Positions 1-9,086 are shown, counted from the stretch's first letter. The stretch is 64,000 nucleotides of DNA from Actinacidiphila yeochonensis CN732 (GCF_000745345.1 NZ_JQNR01000003.1:682001-746000), one strand, 5' to 3'. Notes: generated by a model from the sequence alone, not told the origin. Made by a program: numbers and translations.

Positions 1-488
1 CCGGGCGCAGCGTGGTGAGCCTGGGTGCCGGAGCGGCCCGCCGCCGCCCCCGCGAGTTCCTGCCGTGGTCCGCGCTGGCCGGCCTCTGCTGGGCGACCTA
101 CAGCGTGGGCCTGGGCTGGGCCGGCGGCCGGTGGCTGGGCGCGAGCTGGTTCGGCACGGCGATGTCGTTCGTGGCACTGCTGGCCGCGGGCGCGTTCGCC
201 GCCCTGGTCTTCCGGCGGGAGCGCCGCATGGCCATCGCCGCCGCGGGTACGGCCGTCCTGGCCGTACCGGCACCGGGAGCGCTCCTCACGGATGCCGCCG
301 CCCTCATGGACACCGCTGCCGCCGCCGGAAGCACGGAGGACGTGCCGGGTACGACAAGGGCGGCGGGCACGATCGAGGAGCAGGCCGCCGCGGCCGCGCC
401 CCTGACGACGGTGACGCCCGTCACCCAGATCGCCGCCGTCCCGCCGCAGCTGCCGCCGGAGCGCGGCCCCGTGGTCGAGGCGCTCTGA
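1..488 (+). CDS. DedA/VTT-family membrane protein, C-terminal part (cut by window start)
   Basis: The reading frame is open from the first bases and ends at a TGA at 486-488, so the 5' part of the gene lies outside the window. The visible start reads PGRS, then RRRPREFLPW and a Gly/Ala-rich membrane segment WATYSVGLGWAGG, which matches the last third of DedA-family (VTT domain) proteins. In that family the P-G-R motif precedes a re-entrant segment and a final transmembrane helix. Another hydrophobic stretch follows, then an Ala/Pro/Thr-rich tail of about 90 residues that is longer than usual. DedA proteins are inner-membrane flippase-like proteins linked to lipid carrier recycling; the specific substrate cannot be told here. 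Confidence 0.75.
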   Translation, partial: GRSVVSLGAGAARRRPREFLPWSALAGLCWATYSVGLGWAGGRWLGASWFGTAMSFVALLAAGAFAALVFRRERRMAIAAAGTAVLAVPAPGALLTDAAALMDTAAAAGSTEDVPGTTRAAGTIEEQAAAAAPLTTVTPVTQIAAVPPQLPPERGPVVEAL

Positions 489-897
489 TCCAGCCGACGG
501 CGGACCCGGCCTCAGCACTCAGCTGATCCGAGCAGCCGATCCACCGACCAGCCGATCGACCGATTCACCGACCAGCCGATCCACCAATGAAGCCGGACGG
601 GCCCCGCGCCCGCTCCGGCTTCCGGCGTTTCAGGGGCCGGGGCAGGCGCTGCGGCGGGGACACGGTCGGAGCCCGGGATCGGAGTCCGGGAACGGTGGCC
701 GGGAACGGAAGCCGGGATCGGAAGCCGGGAGAGGACCGCCGCCTCTTCGTACGGATCGTACGGACGTCGCAGCAGCCACTCTTGGGGCGCCGCTTTCCCG
801 ATTCTCAAAAAGTATTCTCACTCGATCCGGCAATAGTCAGCACCCTGGGTGATGACAAGAATGGGCGCCGAACACCTCATGACGGGAAGGACAGCCC
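489..897 (+). promoter_or_regulatory. Leader/promoter region of the encapsulin gene
   Basis: This 409-bp stretch has no convincing gene. It holds a 16-bp direct repeat (see 542-581), a purine-rich block with repeated GCCGGGATCGGAAG-like units at about 670-735, and then an unusually A/T-rich patch at 800-840. In that patch the heptamer ATTCTCA occurs twice, at 801-807 and 814-820, 13 bp apart. A Shine-Dalgarno-like GGGAAGGA precedes the ATG at 898. The A/T-rich patch is the best candidate for the promoter or an operator, but no clean -35/-10 pair was identified. Confidence 0.4.
542..581 (+). repeat. 16-bp direct repeat upstream of encapsulin
   Basis: CACCGACCAGCCGATC occurs at 542-557 and again at 566-581, 24 bp start to start, with a related half copy just upstream. 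The function is unknown; it may be slippage-prone filler or a binding site. Confidence 0.7.
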
Positions 898-2319
898 ATG
901 TCGGTTGATGCGGGACAGGACACCGCACACGTCGATCCTCAGGACCAACGGGCGCGGACCAGTCTGGACACGGCCGCCGCACGCAACCTGGCGACCACCA
1001 CCAAGTCCGCTCCGCAGATGCAGGGCATCTCCTCGCGCTGGCTGTTGAAGGTGCTCCCGTGGGTGCAGGTCACCGCGGGCACCTACCGCGTCAACCGACG
1101 GCTCACCTACGCCGTCGGCGACGGCCGGGTCACCTTCGTGAAGACCGGCTCCGAGGTCAGGGTCATCCCGCAGGAGCTCGGCGAGATCGCCTCGTTGCGC
1201 TCGTTCGACGACGTGGCCGCGCTCACCGCCCTCGCCAACCGGTTCGTCCAGCGCGAGTACGGCCCCGGCGAGGTGCTGGCCGAGGCCGGCTCCCCGGCCG
1301 ACACGGTCTTCCTCATCGCCCACGGCAAGGTCGAGAAGATCGGCGAGGGCTCCTACGGCGAGCAGACCCGGCTGGGCGCGCTCGCCGACGGCGACCACTT
1401 CGGTGAGAGCGCCCTGCTCGGCGAGGGCACCTGGACGTTCACCGCGCGCGCCGCCGCCGCGACCACCGTGCTGGAGCTGCCCCGGGCCGCCCTCCAGTCG
1501 GTGCTGGAGACCACGCCGCCGCTGCGTGAGCACCTCGACGCCCAGCGGGCACTCCCCCAGCAGCGGGTCAACAAGCGCGGCGAGGCGGCCATCGAGCTGG
1601 CCTCGGGCCACTCCGGCGAGCCGCAGCTGCCCGCGACGTACGTCGACTACGAGCTGAACCCGCGCGAGTACGAGCTCAGCGTGGCCCAGACGGTGCTGCG
1701 CGTGCACACCCGCGTCGCGGACCTCTACAACGAGCCGATGAACCAGACCGAGCAGCAGCTCAAGCTCACCGTCGAGGCGCTGCGGGAGCGCCAGGAGCAC
1801 GAGCTGATCAACAACGCGGAGTTCGGGCTGCTCAACAACGCCGAGTACGAGCAGCGCATCCAGCCGCACTCCGGCCCGCCGCTGCCGGACGACCTGGACG
1901 AGCTGATCAGCCGCCGCCGCGGCACCCGCTACCTGCTCGCCCACCCGCGCACCATCGCCGCGTTCGGCCGCGAGTGCACCCGCGCGGGCATCTACCCGGA
2001 GCCGGTGGAGGTGCTGGGGTCCACCGTCCCGGCCTGGCGCGGTGTGCCCATCCTGAGCTGCAACAAGATCCCGGTGACCGAGGAGCGCACCAGCTCGATC
2101 ATCGCGATCCGTACCGGCGAGGACAACCAGGGCGTCATCGGCCTCAACCAGACCGGCCTGCCGGACGAGTACGAGCCGGGGCTGAACGTCCGCTTCATGG
2201 GCATCGACGAGAAGGCCGTCATCAACTACCTGGTGAGCACCTACTTCTCCGCCGCGGTCCTGGTGCCGGACGCGCTGGGCGTCCTGGAGAACGTGAACGT
2301 CGCGCACTGGGGCCGCTGA
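898..2319 (+). CDS. Family 2B encapsulin shell protein with inserted cyclic-nucleotide-binding domain
   Basis: 473 aa. The chain reads as an encapsulin (HK97 fold) shell protein of family 2. There is an N-terminal arm, part of the HK97 core at residues about 60-100, an inserted cyclic-nucleotide-binding domain at about 105-205, and the rest of the core at about 240-473. The insert carries [10 protein letters not shown], matching the phosphate-binding cassette FGE-x-AL, followed by an Arg/Ala-Ala-Thr stretch. The late block [20 protein letters not shown] and the C-terminus NVNVAHWGR are typical of the family. Known family 2B shells enclose terpene cyclases (2-methylisoborneol synthase) or polyprenyl transferases encoded next door. 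Here the neighbours are a DedA protein and a DUF4239 protein, with no cyclase, methyltransferase or prenyl transferase anywhere in the window. Start ATG 898 follows GGGAAGGA. A strong terminator lies about 110 bp after the stop, so it is probably monocistronic. Confidence 0.93.
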   Translation: MSVDAGQDTAHVDPQDQRARTSLDTAAARNLATTTKSAPQMQGISSRWLLKVLPWVQVTAGTYRVNRRLTYAVGDGRVTFVKTGSEVRVIPQELGEIASLRSFDDVAALTALANRFVQREYGPGEVLAEAGSPADTVFLIAHGKVEKIGEGSYGEQTRLGALADGDHFGESALLGEGTWTFTARAAAATTVLELPRAALQSVLETTPPLREHLDAQRALPQQRVNKRGEAAIELASGHSGEPQLPATYVDYELNPREYELSVAQTVLRVHTRVADLYNEPMNQTEQQLKLTVEALRERQEHELINNAEFGLLNNAEYEQRIQPHSGPPLPDDLDELISRRRGTRYLLAHPRTIAAFGRECTRAGIYPEPVEVLGSTVPAWRGVPILSCNKIPVTEERTSSIIAIRTGEDNQGVIGLNQTGLPDEYEPGLNVRFMGIDEKAVINYLVSTYFSAAVLVPDALGVLENVNVAHWGR

Positions 2320-2432
2320 GCCCCCGGGGCCCGCGCTTCGGGCCCGGGGGCTGAACCCCGGGCCGACGGGACGCCCGCCTCCCCGCGACCGCCCGTCGGC
2401 CCGGCCGCCCCCGCGACGAGCTGAGACGAACT

Positions 2433-2491
2433 GAGACGGCAGAGAGCGGCTCCCCCGCCCGTGTGGCGGGGGAGCCGCTCTCTGCCGTCTC
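2433..2491 (+). terminator. Perfect 27-bp hairpin after encapsulin
   Basis: The arms at 2433-2459 and 2465-2491 are exact reverse complements around a 5-nt loop (CGTGT). This very stable stem lies between convergent genes and can end transcription from either side. There is no T-run, as is common in Streptomyces. Confidence 0.85.
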
Positions 2492-2601
2492 CAGGCCGCT
2501 CCTCGGTGCAGAGCGAGCCATCGAGGCGGGCCTGTCGCCGGCCGCCCGGCGGGGCCGGACAGAGCCGACCGCCGTTCCGCCCGGCTTCTCCGACTACCGG
2601 T

Positions 2602-2665
2602 GCGCACAGGTCCAGCGCACAGGTCCAGCGCACAGGTCCAGCGCACAGGTCCAGCGACAGGTCCA
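2602..2665 (+). repeat. 13-bp tandem repeat, four perfect copies plus one 12-bp copy
   Basis: GCGCACAGGTCCA is repeated at 2602, 2615, 2628 and 2641, then a copy lacking one base at 2654-2665. It lies between two terminators in a convergent intergenic region. Copy number is likely to vary between strains. Confidence 0.9.
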
Positions 2666-2720
2666 GTGCGGACCCTCAGGGTGCCGGGAGCGATCCCTCT
2701 GGGCCCAGGGCGGCGCCGGA

Positions 2721-2759
2721 ACGGCTGCGGCCCCCACCGATGGCGGGGGCCGCAGCCGT
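2721..2759 (-). terminator. Hairpin after the DUF4239 gene
   Basis: A 15-bp perfect stem (2721-2735 with 2745-2759) and a 9-nt loop lie 63 nt beyond the stop codon of the minus-strand DUF4239 gene. Confidence 0.75.
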
Positions 2760-2821
2760 GAGGACAGGCGTCGGACGGGGACCGGACGGCGTCCGACCGG
2801 CAGCCCCGTCCCGTACGCGCC

Positions 2822-3580
2822 CTACTGGCGCAGGACCACGTCCTTGAACACCGACGGAGTCACCGAGAGGCCGGTCCCGAAGGGCGCGTTGAGGTCCCAG
2901 ATCAGGAAGAGCAGGAAGGCCATCAGCGCGCTGAAGAGCCCCACCAGCAGCAACTCCCGCGGGGATCTGCGGATCTGGAGGGTGAAGACCAGCCCCACGG
3001 TCACCAGCGCGCCCACGATCAGGCCGAACCACACCACCCCCGGCATGGTGGACCCGGCACTCTGGCCGCGCGCGGTCCGGGCCTGGTCGGCCGCGGCGAC
3101 CGAGTCGACCAGCGGCTGGTACGCCTGCTGGCCCAGGTCGCTCTTCGGGTCGTACTGCTCGATGTCTTCGCGCACGGCCGCCAGCAGCCGTGTCCCCTTC
3201 GGCGTGAGGTCACCGTGGTCCCGCATGTACGGCCACTCGGTGTGGATCACGTAGGAGGTGTACGTGTCCACGTCGGCACGGATCTTGTCGCGCACCGGGG
3301 CCGGGTAGACCCCGACGCGCGCCTTCACCTCGTGCAGCGCCTGCGCCTCCGCCTGGACGTCGGCCTGGGCGGAGCCGCGGCCCTCCCAGACACCGGCGAT
3401 GGCCAGGCCCAGCACGATGGCGTAGACGACGCCGATCATCATCACCATGTACTCGATCACGTCGGGCGTCTCCGACGGGTCGTCGTCGTCGCCGATCCGG
3501 CGGTGCCGGAGCACGACGACGCTGATCACCACCACGCAGACCGCGGCCATCGCGATCACCAGTGCCAACCACTGCGACAT
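2822..3580 (-). CDS. DUF4239 (bestrophin-like) membrane protein
   Basis: 252 aa. Helix 1 is near the N-terminus (LALVIAMAAVCVVVISVVVL) and is followed by an acidic loop IGDDDDPSE. Helix 2 is at about residues 45-65 (VMMIGVVYAIVLGLAIAGVW). A long helical extracytoplasmic domain follows, then two C-terminal helices at about 185-235. This is the layout of DUF4239, which is related to bestrophin-like proteins of unknown transport role. ATG 3580 is preceded by GGGGGAG at good spacing. It lies 21 nt downstream of the Pro-rich surface-protein gene on the same strand, so the two may be cotranscribed. No ligand is evident. Confidence 0.8.
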   Translation of the reverse strand: MSQWLALVIAMAAVCVVVISVVVLRHRRIGDDDDPSETPDVIEYMVMMIGVVYAIVLGLAIAGVWEGRGSAQADVQAEAQALHEVKARVGVYPAPVRDKIRADVDTYTSYVIHTEWPYMRDHGDLTPKGTRLLAAVREDIEQYDPKSDLGQQAYQPLVDSVAAADQARTARGQSAGSTMPGVVWFGLIVGALVTVGLVFTLQIRRSPRELLLVGLFSALMAFLLFLIWDLNAPFGTGLSVTPSVFKDVVLRQ

Positions 3581-3601
3581 GACGTCAACTCCCCCTTACA
3601 G

Positions 3602-5169
3602 TCAGCGGTTTCTGCGGTACGTGTGCGAGCCGGGCCGTAGGACGGCGACGGCGAGCAGGGCGGGCACGGTGGTGAGCAGCATCGTGGTCAGCACGGTGTG
3701 CCCCTCCTGCCGCGGTGGACTGGCCGGCTTGGGCGCGGCGACCGGCCACACCGCCGCCGTGCTGGGCACCGGCTTCGGCGGGGTGACCACCGGACGGGGC
3801 TCGGGCCGCGGCGCCGGCGAGGTCACGACCGGCGCCGGTGCCGCGGCCGGCCGGGGTGCCGGGGTCGCGGGCGGTACGGCGCGGACGGGTGCCGGGGTGG
3901 GTGACGGCTTCGGGGTGGGCTTCGGTGTCGGGGTGGGTGTGGGCGTTGGGGTGGGCGTGGACGGCGGCGCGGACGGCGGGTTCGGATGCGACGGCGGCGG
4001 ACAGGGCGGCGGGCGGTGGTGCCGGAACCAGTACCCCAGCGGCCATGACGCACCGGGTGACCACGACGGGCCCAACGGCCACGTGGAGTCGAGCGGCCAG
4101 GAGGTTCCGCCCCGCCATGACCGGGGCGTCCACACCGACCAATCCGTCGGTGTCGTCCAGGCCGTCCACTTCGTCCACTTGGCGTACGGCACGCACGTCG
4201 GCACCGGGAGCGGCCACCTCCGGTGCTTGCCCGGGTGGCGCTTCACGTTCCAGGGCCACGGCCCGTACACCGGATGCCGCCCCCAGTTGCCGGGCGGGTG
4301 GGCGGCGGGCCCCGGTGACCCGGCCGAAGGGCGGTGCCCCGGCGAACCGTTCGCGAGATGGCCCGCGCCGCTCCCGTTCCCGGGGCCCCGTCCGGGCCGG
4401 TGCGCGGTTCCCGCACCGGTGCCGGGGCGCTGGAACGGGTCGGACGGCCTGGAACCCGGACGGGTGCCGACGCCGGAGCCGGACGGGGTGGCCGTCGGTG
4501 CCGGAGCCGGTTCCCCGGCCGTCGGCGCGGGAGGAGTGGGGTCGCCGCCGCGGCCCGCTGTCGGGCTGTCGCCGGGGGTCGGGCTGTCACTGGCGGAGGG
4601 CGGGGGGCTGCCGCCCGGCTCCGGGGTGGCCGACGTTCCACCGGACGCGGAGCCCTTGCCCGGACGGTCGCCGTGGTGGCGCCCCGCCGCCGAGCCGTCG
4701 CCACGGCTCGGCGGCGAAACCGGACCGGAACTCGCCTGCGTTCCTGGGCGGTCGGTGTGCCCTGGCCCGGCTCCCCCAGTGGCCTGGTTGCCCGGGTGTC
4801 TGCCGGACGCCGAGGTGCTGTTGCCCGCGCTGCCTGCGTCGTCCTGGACGGCGGGACGTCGGGATCGTTGATGCTGCCGGTCTGATCGCGGCTGCTCTGA
4901 GGTCTCTGTGGCCTCAGAGGCACTAGAGGTACCAGAGGTGTCGGAGGTCGCGGTAGGGGCGGCCTGGGTCGACGAGTTCGACGGCTCGACGACCGGGCCG
5001 GACGGACGGGGGCTCGGGGCGCGCAGAACGCGGGTGCGCGGGCGCCTTCCGCGCAGCGACGCGGGTGGGCCGCGAAGGCGGCCGTGCCGCCCGCCCCCCA
5101 CGTGATCGCTGCCGCGGCCACGGCGCACGCCGCCCGTATCAGGGCGCGCCTCCCCCAGGATGTGCTCAC
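3602..5169 (-). CDS. Secreted Pro/Ser/Thr-rich, Trp-rich surface protein with C-terminal membrane anchor (frame broken near 5016)
   Basis: The start is in one frame and the rest in another. GTG 5169 begins MSTSWGRRALIR followed by a clear signal peptide ending TAAFAA. In that frame the rest is Arg-rich nonsense. The frame one base over reads naturally from PSPRPSGPVVEPSNSS to the stop at 3602. Adding one base near the G-runs at 5008-5019 gives a 522-aa protein. It has a long Ser/Thr/Pro/Gly linker, a region at about 340-400 with repeated K-W-T and S-W-P-L units, a Pro-Thr-Pro repeat tract, and a C-terminal hydrophobic helix (VLTTMLLTTVPALLAVAVL) with a basic tail. No LPxTG motif is present. 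I infer a wall-spanning, membrane-anchored protein of unknown role. The break could be a sequencing slip or a real mutation. Confidence 0.6.
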
Positions 5170-5451
5170 CCCTCCATGGTTCGCGCCCCAGCCGATGACA
5201 CACCAGCAAACCGGACAGATCACCCCCCGGTGTGAGCGAGAAGTACCGAAACTCGAACAGGGCAGGGGGCGTTGTGCTAGTCACCGGATCGATCCCCGGA
5301 TGGCAGTGGAACCGAGCCGAGCCTCCCGTGAGAGGGCGCCCCGGGAATCGCGCCGCACCATCCGCCGGACCGGCCACCACACCAAGAAGCCACTCAGCCG
5401 GTCACGTCTATAGTGACCGGCAACAGGGCGTCTCGCAGAGGGGGTTGGACG

Positions 5452-6363
5452 TTGAGGCGATCTGGCGAGAGGCGAAAGGCAGCCACGACCGCGCTGTTCC
5501 TGGCCGTGGTCGTCCTGCTGCTGGGTGCCTGCGGGACGCAGGTGGCCGGTCAGGCGGGTGCGGGCATGCCCTCGACTGCGGCGCGTGGGCCGATCCCGTG
5601 GACCACGCTCGAACCCTCCGCCGTCACCGCGGCCCGACTCGACGACGATCTCCGCACAGTGACCCTGACCGCCCAGGTGCCCAGCGGGCCGCACCCTTGC
5701 GTGCGGAGGCTGAAAGCCGTCGTCACCGACGGCATCTACGGCACCGTGCCCGGCACCGTACACGTGCAGGTCACCTTCAGCTCGCCTTCCGGCGACACCC
5801 GTTCGGGCTGCACCGAAGAGGCCGCGGCCACCACCCGGGTCACGTTGCCCGACCCCCTGGGAGATCGTGAGCTGGTCGTCGACGACCACACGCAGTTCAC
5901 CGCGGCGGGTGCGACGCCGCCGGCGCTGCGGCTGTGCGGACGCCTGGGATGCACGCCGCCGGCCACCGGCTGCACCGCCGACTCCTACGACCAGGCCCTG
6001 ATCGCCGTCGACGCACCCGAGCACACCTACCGGGGTGCGACCGACTGCTCCACCAAGTGGCTGGTCATGGACTTCTCCTGGGGCACCGGGCCGGTGTGCG
6101 GCGACGACACGACGAACCCCGCGTGCACGTCCCGGCTCGGCGACCGCTGGTTCTTCCGCGCCGAGAAGTCCGGATGGGTGCCGATCGCCGACGGCGCGGC
6201 CGGAGGATGCCAGGCCGTGCAGCACGCGGCGCCCGCGTTCCCGACCTCCATGTGCAGCCTGCTCAAGCCCCTCCCCTCCTCCCTGCACCCCCACCACCCG
6301 CCGGCCTCCCCCTCCCCGAGCACCGGCGGATCCGCTGAAGAAGGCGTGGAAAAGGGCGAATAA
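5452..6363 (+). CDS. Secreted lipoprotein, Cys-rich, unknown function
   Basis: 303 aa when started at TTG 5452, which sits just downstream of AGAGGGGG. An upstream GTG at 5413 would add 13 residues and lacks a ribosome site. The N-terminus RRSGERRKAATTALFLAVVV leads to the lipobox LLGAC, so the protein should be lipid-anchored outside the membrane. The mature part contains about ten cysteines, probably paired, and ends in a His/Pro/Ser-rich tail with a charged end (EEGVEKGE). No enzyme motif is recognised. It is transcribed divergently from the Pro-rich surface protein; the 282 bp between them contain no other gene. Confidence 0.8.
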   Translation: MRRSGERRKAATTALFLAVVVLLLGACGTQVAGQAGAGMPSTAARGPIPWTTLEPSAVTAARLDDDLRTVTLTAQVPSGPHPCVRRLKAVVTDGIYGTVPGTVHVQVTFSSPSGDTRSGCTEEAAATTRVTLPDPLGDRELVVDDHTQFTAAGATPPALRLCGRLGCTPPATGCTADSYDQALIAVDAPEHTYRGATDCSTKWLVMDFSWGTGPVCGDDTTNPACTSRLGDRWFFRAEKSGWVPIADGAAGGCQAVQHAAPAFPTSMCSLLKPLPSSLHPHHPPASPSPSTGGSAEEGVEKGE

Positions 6364-6562
6364 GGCGGCACGCAGGGCCGAGCAGCTCGTACCCCTGGAA
6401 GCTGCCGGGCGGGCTCCCGCAACCTGACGTGGACAGACTCCTGCAGCGGCGGTGCGATATACCCTTACGCTCCCAAATGCAGCCTGGGACCAGCTTCTCC
6501 GATGAACCCGGGAGCGATTGGTTCGACTCAGCCTGGACCGGAGCCCCCCCGGAGGCGAGGGA

Positions 6563-6630
6563 GACAGCCACCCGGCCGCATCGTAGGCGTAGGTGATCTC
6601 GCGGCCGCGTATCGCCTGTTCACCAATGAC
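6563..6630 (-). pseudogene. Possible RHS/YD-repeat fragment
   Basis: On the minus strand the frame reads GREITYAYDAAGWL, which fits the YD-repeat signature of RHS toxins and wall-associated proteins (x-x-Y-x-Y-D-x-x-G). The frame has no start codon and leaves the pattern after about 14 residues, so it can only be debris. It lies just downstream, in the minus-strand direction, of the small membrane protein at 6658-6888. The match is short and could be chance. Confidence 0.35.
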
Positions 6631-6657
6631 GCAGGGCCAAGGCTGAGAGCTTGAATT

Positions 6658-6888
6658 TCAAAGGCGGGAGTGGCGGCGCCTGTTCACCCAGCGGGTCAAG
6701 AAGTAGACAGGCACCAGGCACAACGGCTCCAGATACGGATGCCACCCGGCAGGGGCCAATGCAATCACCACCGCTTCGTAAACAAAGATGATAGCGATTG
6801 CCGCAACGGCGAAACCTTTGCTCCACGCCACTGCGATGCGATTGAATTTCTCCTCCCGTATAACATCGTCTTGTGGTTCGCCGACCAT
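6658..6888 (-). CDS. Small two-helix membrane protein with atypical codon use
   Basis: 76 aa. AAGGGG lies 5 nt before the ATG at 6888. There are two hydrophobic helices at about residues 26-46 (GFAVAAIAIIFVYEAVVIAL) and 51-68 (LEPLCLVPVYFL), and a basic C-terminus RWVNRRRHSRL. Codons such as ATT, GTT, TTT, AAA and GAA are common, unlike every neighbouring gene, which suggests recent acquisition. The size and position beside a possible RHS fragment would suit an immunity protein, but no family is recognised and this is only an inference. Confidence 0.6.
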   Translation of the reverse strand: MVGEPQDDVIREEKFNRIAVAWSKGFAVAAIAIIFVYEAVVIALAPAGWHPYLEPLCLVPVYFLTRWVNRRRHSRL

Positions 6889-7472
6889 GTCGTCCCCTTA
6901 ACCGAAAGAAGGTTTCTGGTTCTCATCACGGAGACCACGGACCCCGATGAGACTTTCGGTGCCCACGTCGGACAGAGAGCAATCCTATGGAGAGTTCGGC
7001 GGAACACGGCCGCTACCACCCATGGCGTCCCCTGTGTTTACCGTTCCACGGAACGTCGAACGCCCGATGGGCCCACCGACAAAACCGCCTCCGCAGCCCT
7101 CCTGGTAGCTCATCATCGCACCACGGGAACTCGCGTGGCGGCAACCGTGGTGCGAGCCATGGGGAACTTCGAGCAGCCCTGACACGCGTCACCAGCTGAC
7201 GTACGGCGAGCGGCCACCTCGCGCGGTCACTACGTTGCCGAGAAGACCTCACTGCCGCGTCCCTGATGATCGCCGACGGAGCCGACGTGGACGGTGGCCC
7301 GGACCCTGGTCGGCCACACGACCACGACGCCGACTCCGGACCCGTACGGTCACCTCGGGTCGAACCGGTTGGACGGGGTCCGACCGACTCGATCGCCAGC
7401 GGACCGAGGGCCCTGGAGGCTCGCGGGCCCGCCCCCGCGCTTGATCCGTACTGAATGCGTACTGCAACGCCG
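6889..7472. other. Lower-GC islet without a convincing gene
   Basis: The stretch from the small membrane gene to the tRNA-Val terminator has noticeably less GC than the surroundings up to about 7200. A minus-strand frame at 6985-7185 reads a Gly-rich peptide with MMSYQEGCGGGFVGGPIGR near its middle. It lacks a ribosome site, so it is not called as a gene. No integrase, transposase or terminal repeat was found. The position next to the 3' end of a tRNA gene suits the scar of an old integration. Confidence 0.4.
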
Positions 7473-7505
7473 GAGGCCCTTCCGCCGGAACGGCGGAAGG
7501 GCCTC
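7473..7505 (-). terminator. Hairpin downstream of tRNA-Val
   Basis: A 14-bp perfect stem (7473-7486 with 7492-7505) with loop GGAAC lies 18 nt beyond the tRNA 3' end. Confidence 0.8.
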
Positions 7506-7523
7506 TGACCAGGGGTTCTGCTG

Positions 7524-7595
7524 TGGGCGTGGACGGTTTCGAACCGCCGACATCCGCCTTGTAAGGGCGGCGCTCTACCACTGAGCTACACGCCC
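7524..7595 (-). tRNA. tRNA-Val (anticodon TAC)
   Basis: The reverse strand folds as a 72-nt cloverleaf. The acceptor is GGGCGTG/CACGCCC, the D-arm is GCTCAGTGGTAGAGC, the anticodon loop CTTACAA lies within a CCGCC/GGCGG stem, and the T-loop is TTCGAAA. The discriminator is A. CCA is not encoded. Confidence 0.95.
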
Positions 7596-7827
7596 GGGGG
7601 AGACTGCGAAGACACAGGGTACCTTGCCGCAGGGCCTGGTCAGCAACAGGCGGGGCCGACCGGGCCGACCGAGGGGGCCGTGTGTTCGGGCCGGGCGGGT
7701 GGGAGGATGGACCCGACGGCATCGCACGGGCGCTCGACGGGGCACGAAACGGCCTGAAACGGCACGGGACGGCGTGTGGCGGTGGCGGGACGGCACGGCG
7801 CGGCGCGAGACGGGGAGATCAGGCCAG

Positions 7828-9069
7828 GTGACGACGGCACGTTCGTGGTGGCGGCGCGGTGACGACTCCCGCGCGCAGGCGCAGGCCGCGAAGGACGCCG
7901 CCGCTCAGGCGTTCTACGAGCTGGACACCGCGCAGCGGGATCTGGAGATCGCCGTCGAGACGATCTCGGCCGTCGATGACACCCCGGAGGGCCGCCGCGC
8001 GCTGGCCGGCTTCCGCGCGCTCGGGGAGAAGATCGACAAGGCCAGCGCCGCGTACATCTCCGCCGTGGACGCCCACGACCTGGACTGGGACGGCTTGGAG
8101 CACACCGCCGCCGTCCAGGCCCGCGCCGAGCTGACCCGGGCGAAGGACGAGCTGGTCGGCGTCCGCGGCGAGCTGGAGCGCTATCAGGCCGGGCTGGCCC
8201 CGCTGCTGGGCAAGGCCGAGACGCAGCTGGCCCGGCTGGCGCCGGCCCGGGAGCAGGCCAAGCAGTCGCTGCTGGCCGCGAGCCAGGCGCTGGACGCCGT
8301 GCGCGCCGCCGGGCTGAAGGCCGACGACCTGGCCGCCCGGCTGGCCGCGCTGGGCCCGGAGCTGACCCGGCTGAACGAGGGCGCCTCCCAGCACGGCGTG
8401 CAGGAGACGGTGCGGCGCGCCGACACGATGCGGCGTACCGCGGAGGCGATCCGGGCCGAGGCCGAACGTCTGCCGCGGCAGGCGGAGGAGATCGACCGGC
8501 GGCTGGTGTCGCTGCGCACTCGGGTGGAGGCGCTCGGCACCCGGGCGCAGGGGGTGGCGCCCGTCCTGAGCGAGCTGCGGCGGCGTTTCTCGGCGGCCTG
8601 CTGGCAGGATCTGCAGAACGTTCCGCAGCAGGCCGAGCAGGCGGTGCGGGACGCCCAGGAGACGCTGGCCGAGGGGCGCCGGGCCCGTACGGAGCAGCGC
8701 TGGGCGGAGGCGGCCTCGGCGCTGTCCCGGGTGCGGACCCTGATGGACGACGTGGACGGCGCGGTGGGCGCGGCGGGCAACAGGCTGCGCCAGCTCAACG
8801 AGGTCAGCAAGGACCCGAGCGGCGAGGTCGAGCGGACCCGGTTCGCGATCCGGGACGCGCAGCGGCTGGCCATGCAGGGCCGCGCCACCGCGGAGCCGAA
8901 GTACGCCCGCCCGCTGGACGACGCCGTGGCCCGGCTGGACCGCGCCGCGGCCGGGCTCCAGGGTCGCCACCCCGACTACTGGGCCTTCCTCACCGAGACC
9001 GCGGCGGTGCGCGAGACGGCCAACCGCGTGGTGGCGGTCATCCGCGAGGACCGGGCCGCCGGTCGCTGA
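7828..9069 (+). CDS. Long alpha-helical coiled-coil protein, unknown function
   Basis: 413 aa from GTG 7828, which is preceded weakly by a GGGGAG. The start was chosen because sequence before MTTARSWWRRGDD is Arg-rich noise. From residue about 12 to the end the protein is almost entirely Ala/Leu/Glu/Arg heptad-like helix (for example LERYQAGLAPLLGKAETQLARL) without signal peptide or membrane span. This organisation is common in cytoplasmic actinobacterial structural or segregation-like proteins. Similar sequence follows TPM domains in some Streptomyces proteins, but no TPM domain is present here. It stands alone, upstream of a convergent LysR gene. Confidence 0.8.
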   Translation: MTTARSWWRRGDDSRAQAQAAKDAAAQAFYELDTAQRDLEIAVETISAVDDTPEGRRALAGFRALGEKIDKASAAYISAVDAHDLDWDGLEHTAAVQARAELTRAKDELVGVRGELERYQAGLAPLLGKAETQLARLAPAREQAKQSLLAASQALDAVRAAGLKADDLAARLAALGPELTRLNEGASQHGVQETVRRADTMRRTAEAIRAEAERLPRQAEEIDRRLVSLRTRVEALGTRAQGVAPVLSELRRRFSAACWQDLQNVPQQAEQAVRDAQETLAEGRRARTEQRWAEAASALSRVRTLMDDVDGAVGAAGNRLRQLNEVSKDPSGEVERTRFAIRDAQRLAMQGRATAEPKYARPLDDAVARLDRAAAGLQGRHPDYWAFLTETAAVRETANRVVAVIREDRAAGR

Positions 9070-9086
9070 GGCCGCACGGGCACGGC

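Noticed and set aside
877..2646. Long minus-strand open frame opposite the encapsulin gene
   Set aside because: Shadow of a well-supported gene with proper start, ribosome site and domains on the other strand.
2602..2665. 13-bp repeats considered as a CRISPR array
   Set aside because: Copies are directly abutting with no spacers.
6985..7185. Gly-rich 66-aa minus-strand ORF next to the small membrane gene, considered as a bacteriocin
   Set aside because: No ribosome site at either possible start, no leader motif, and the sequence is not persuasive. Only mentioned in the islet entry.
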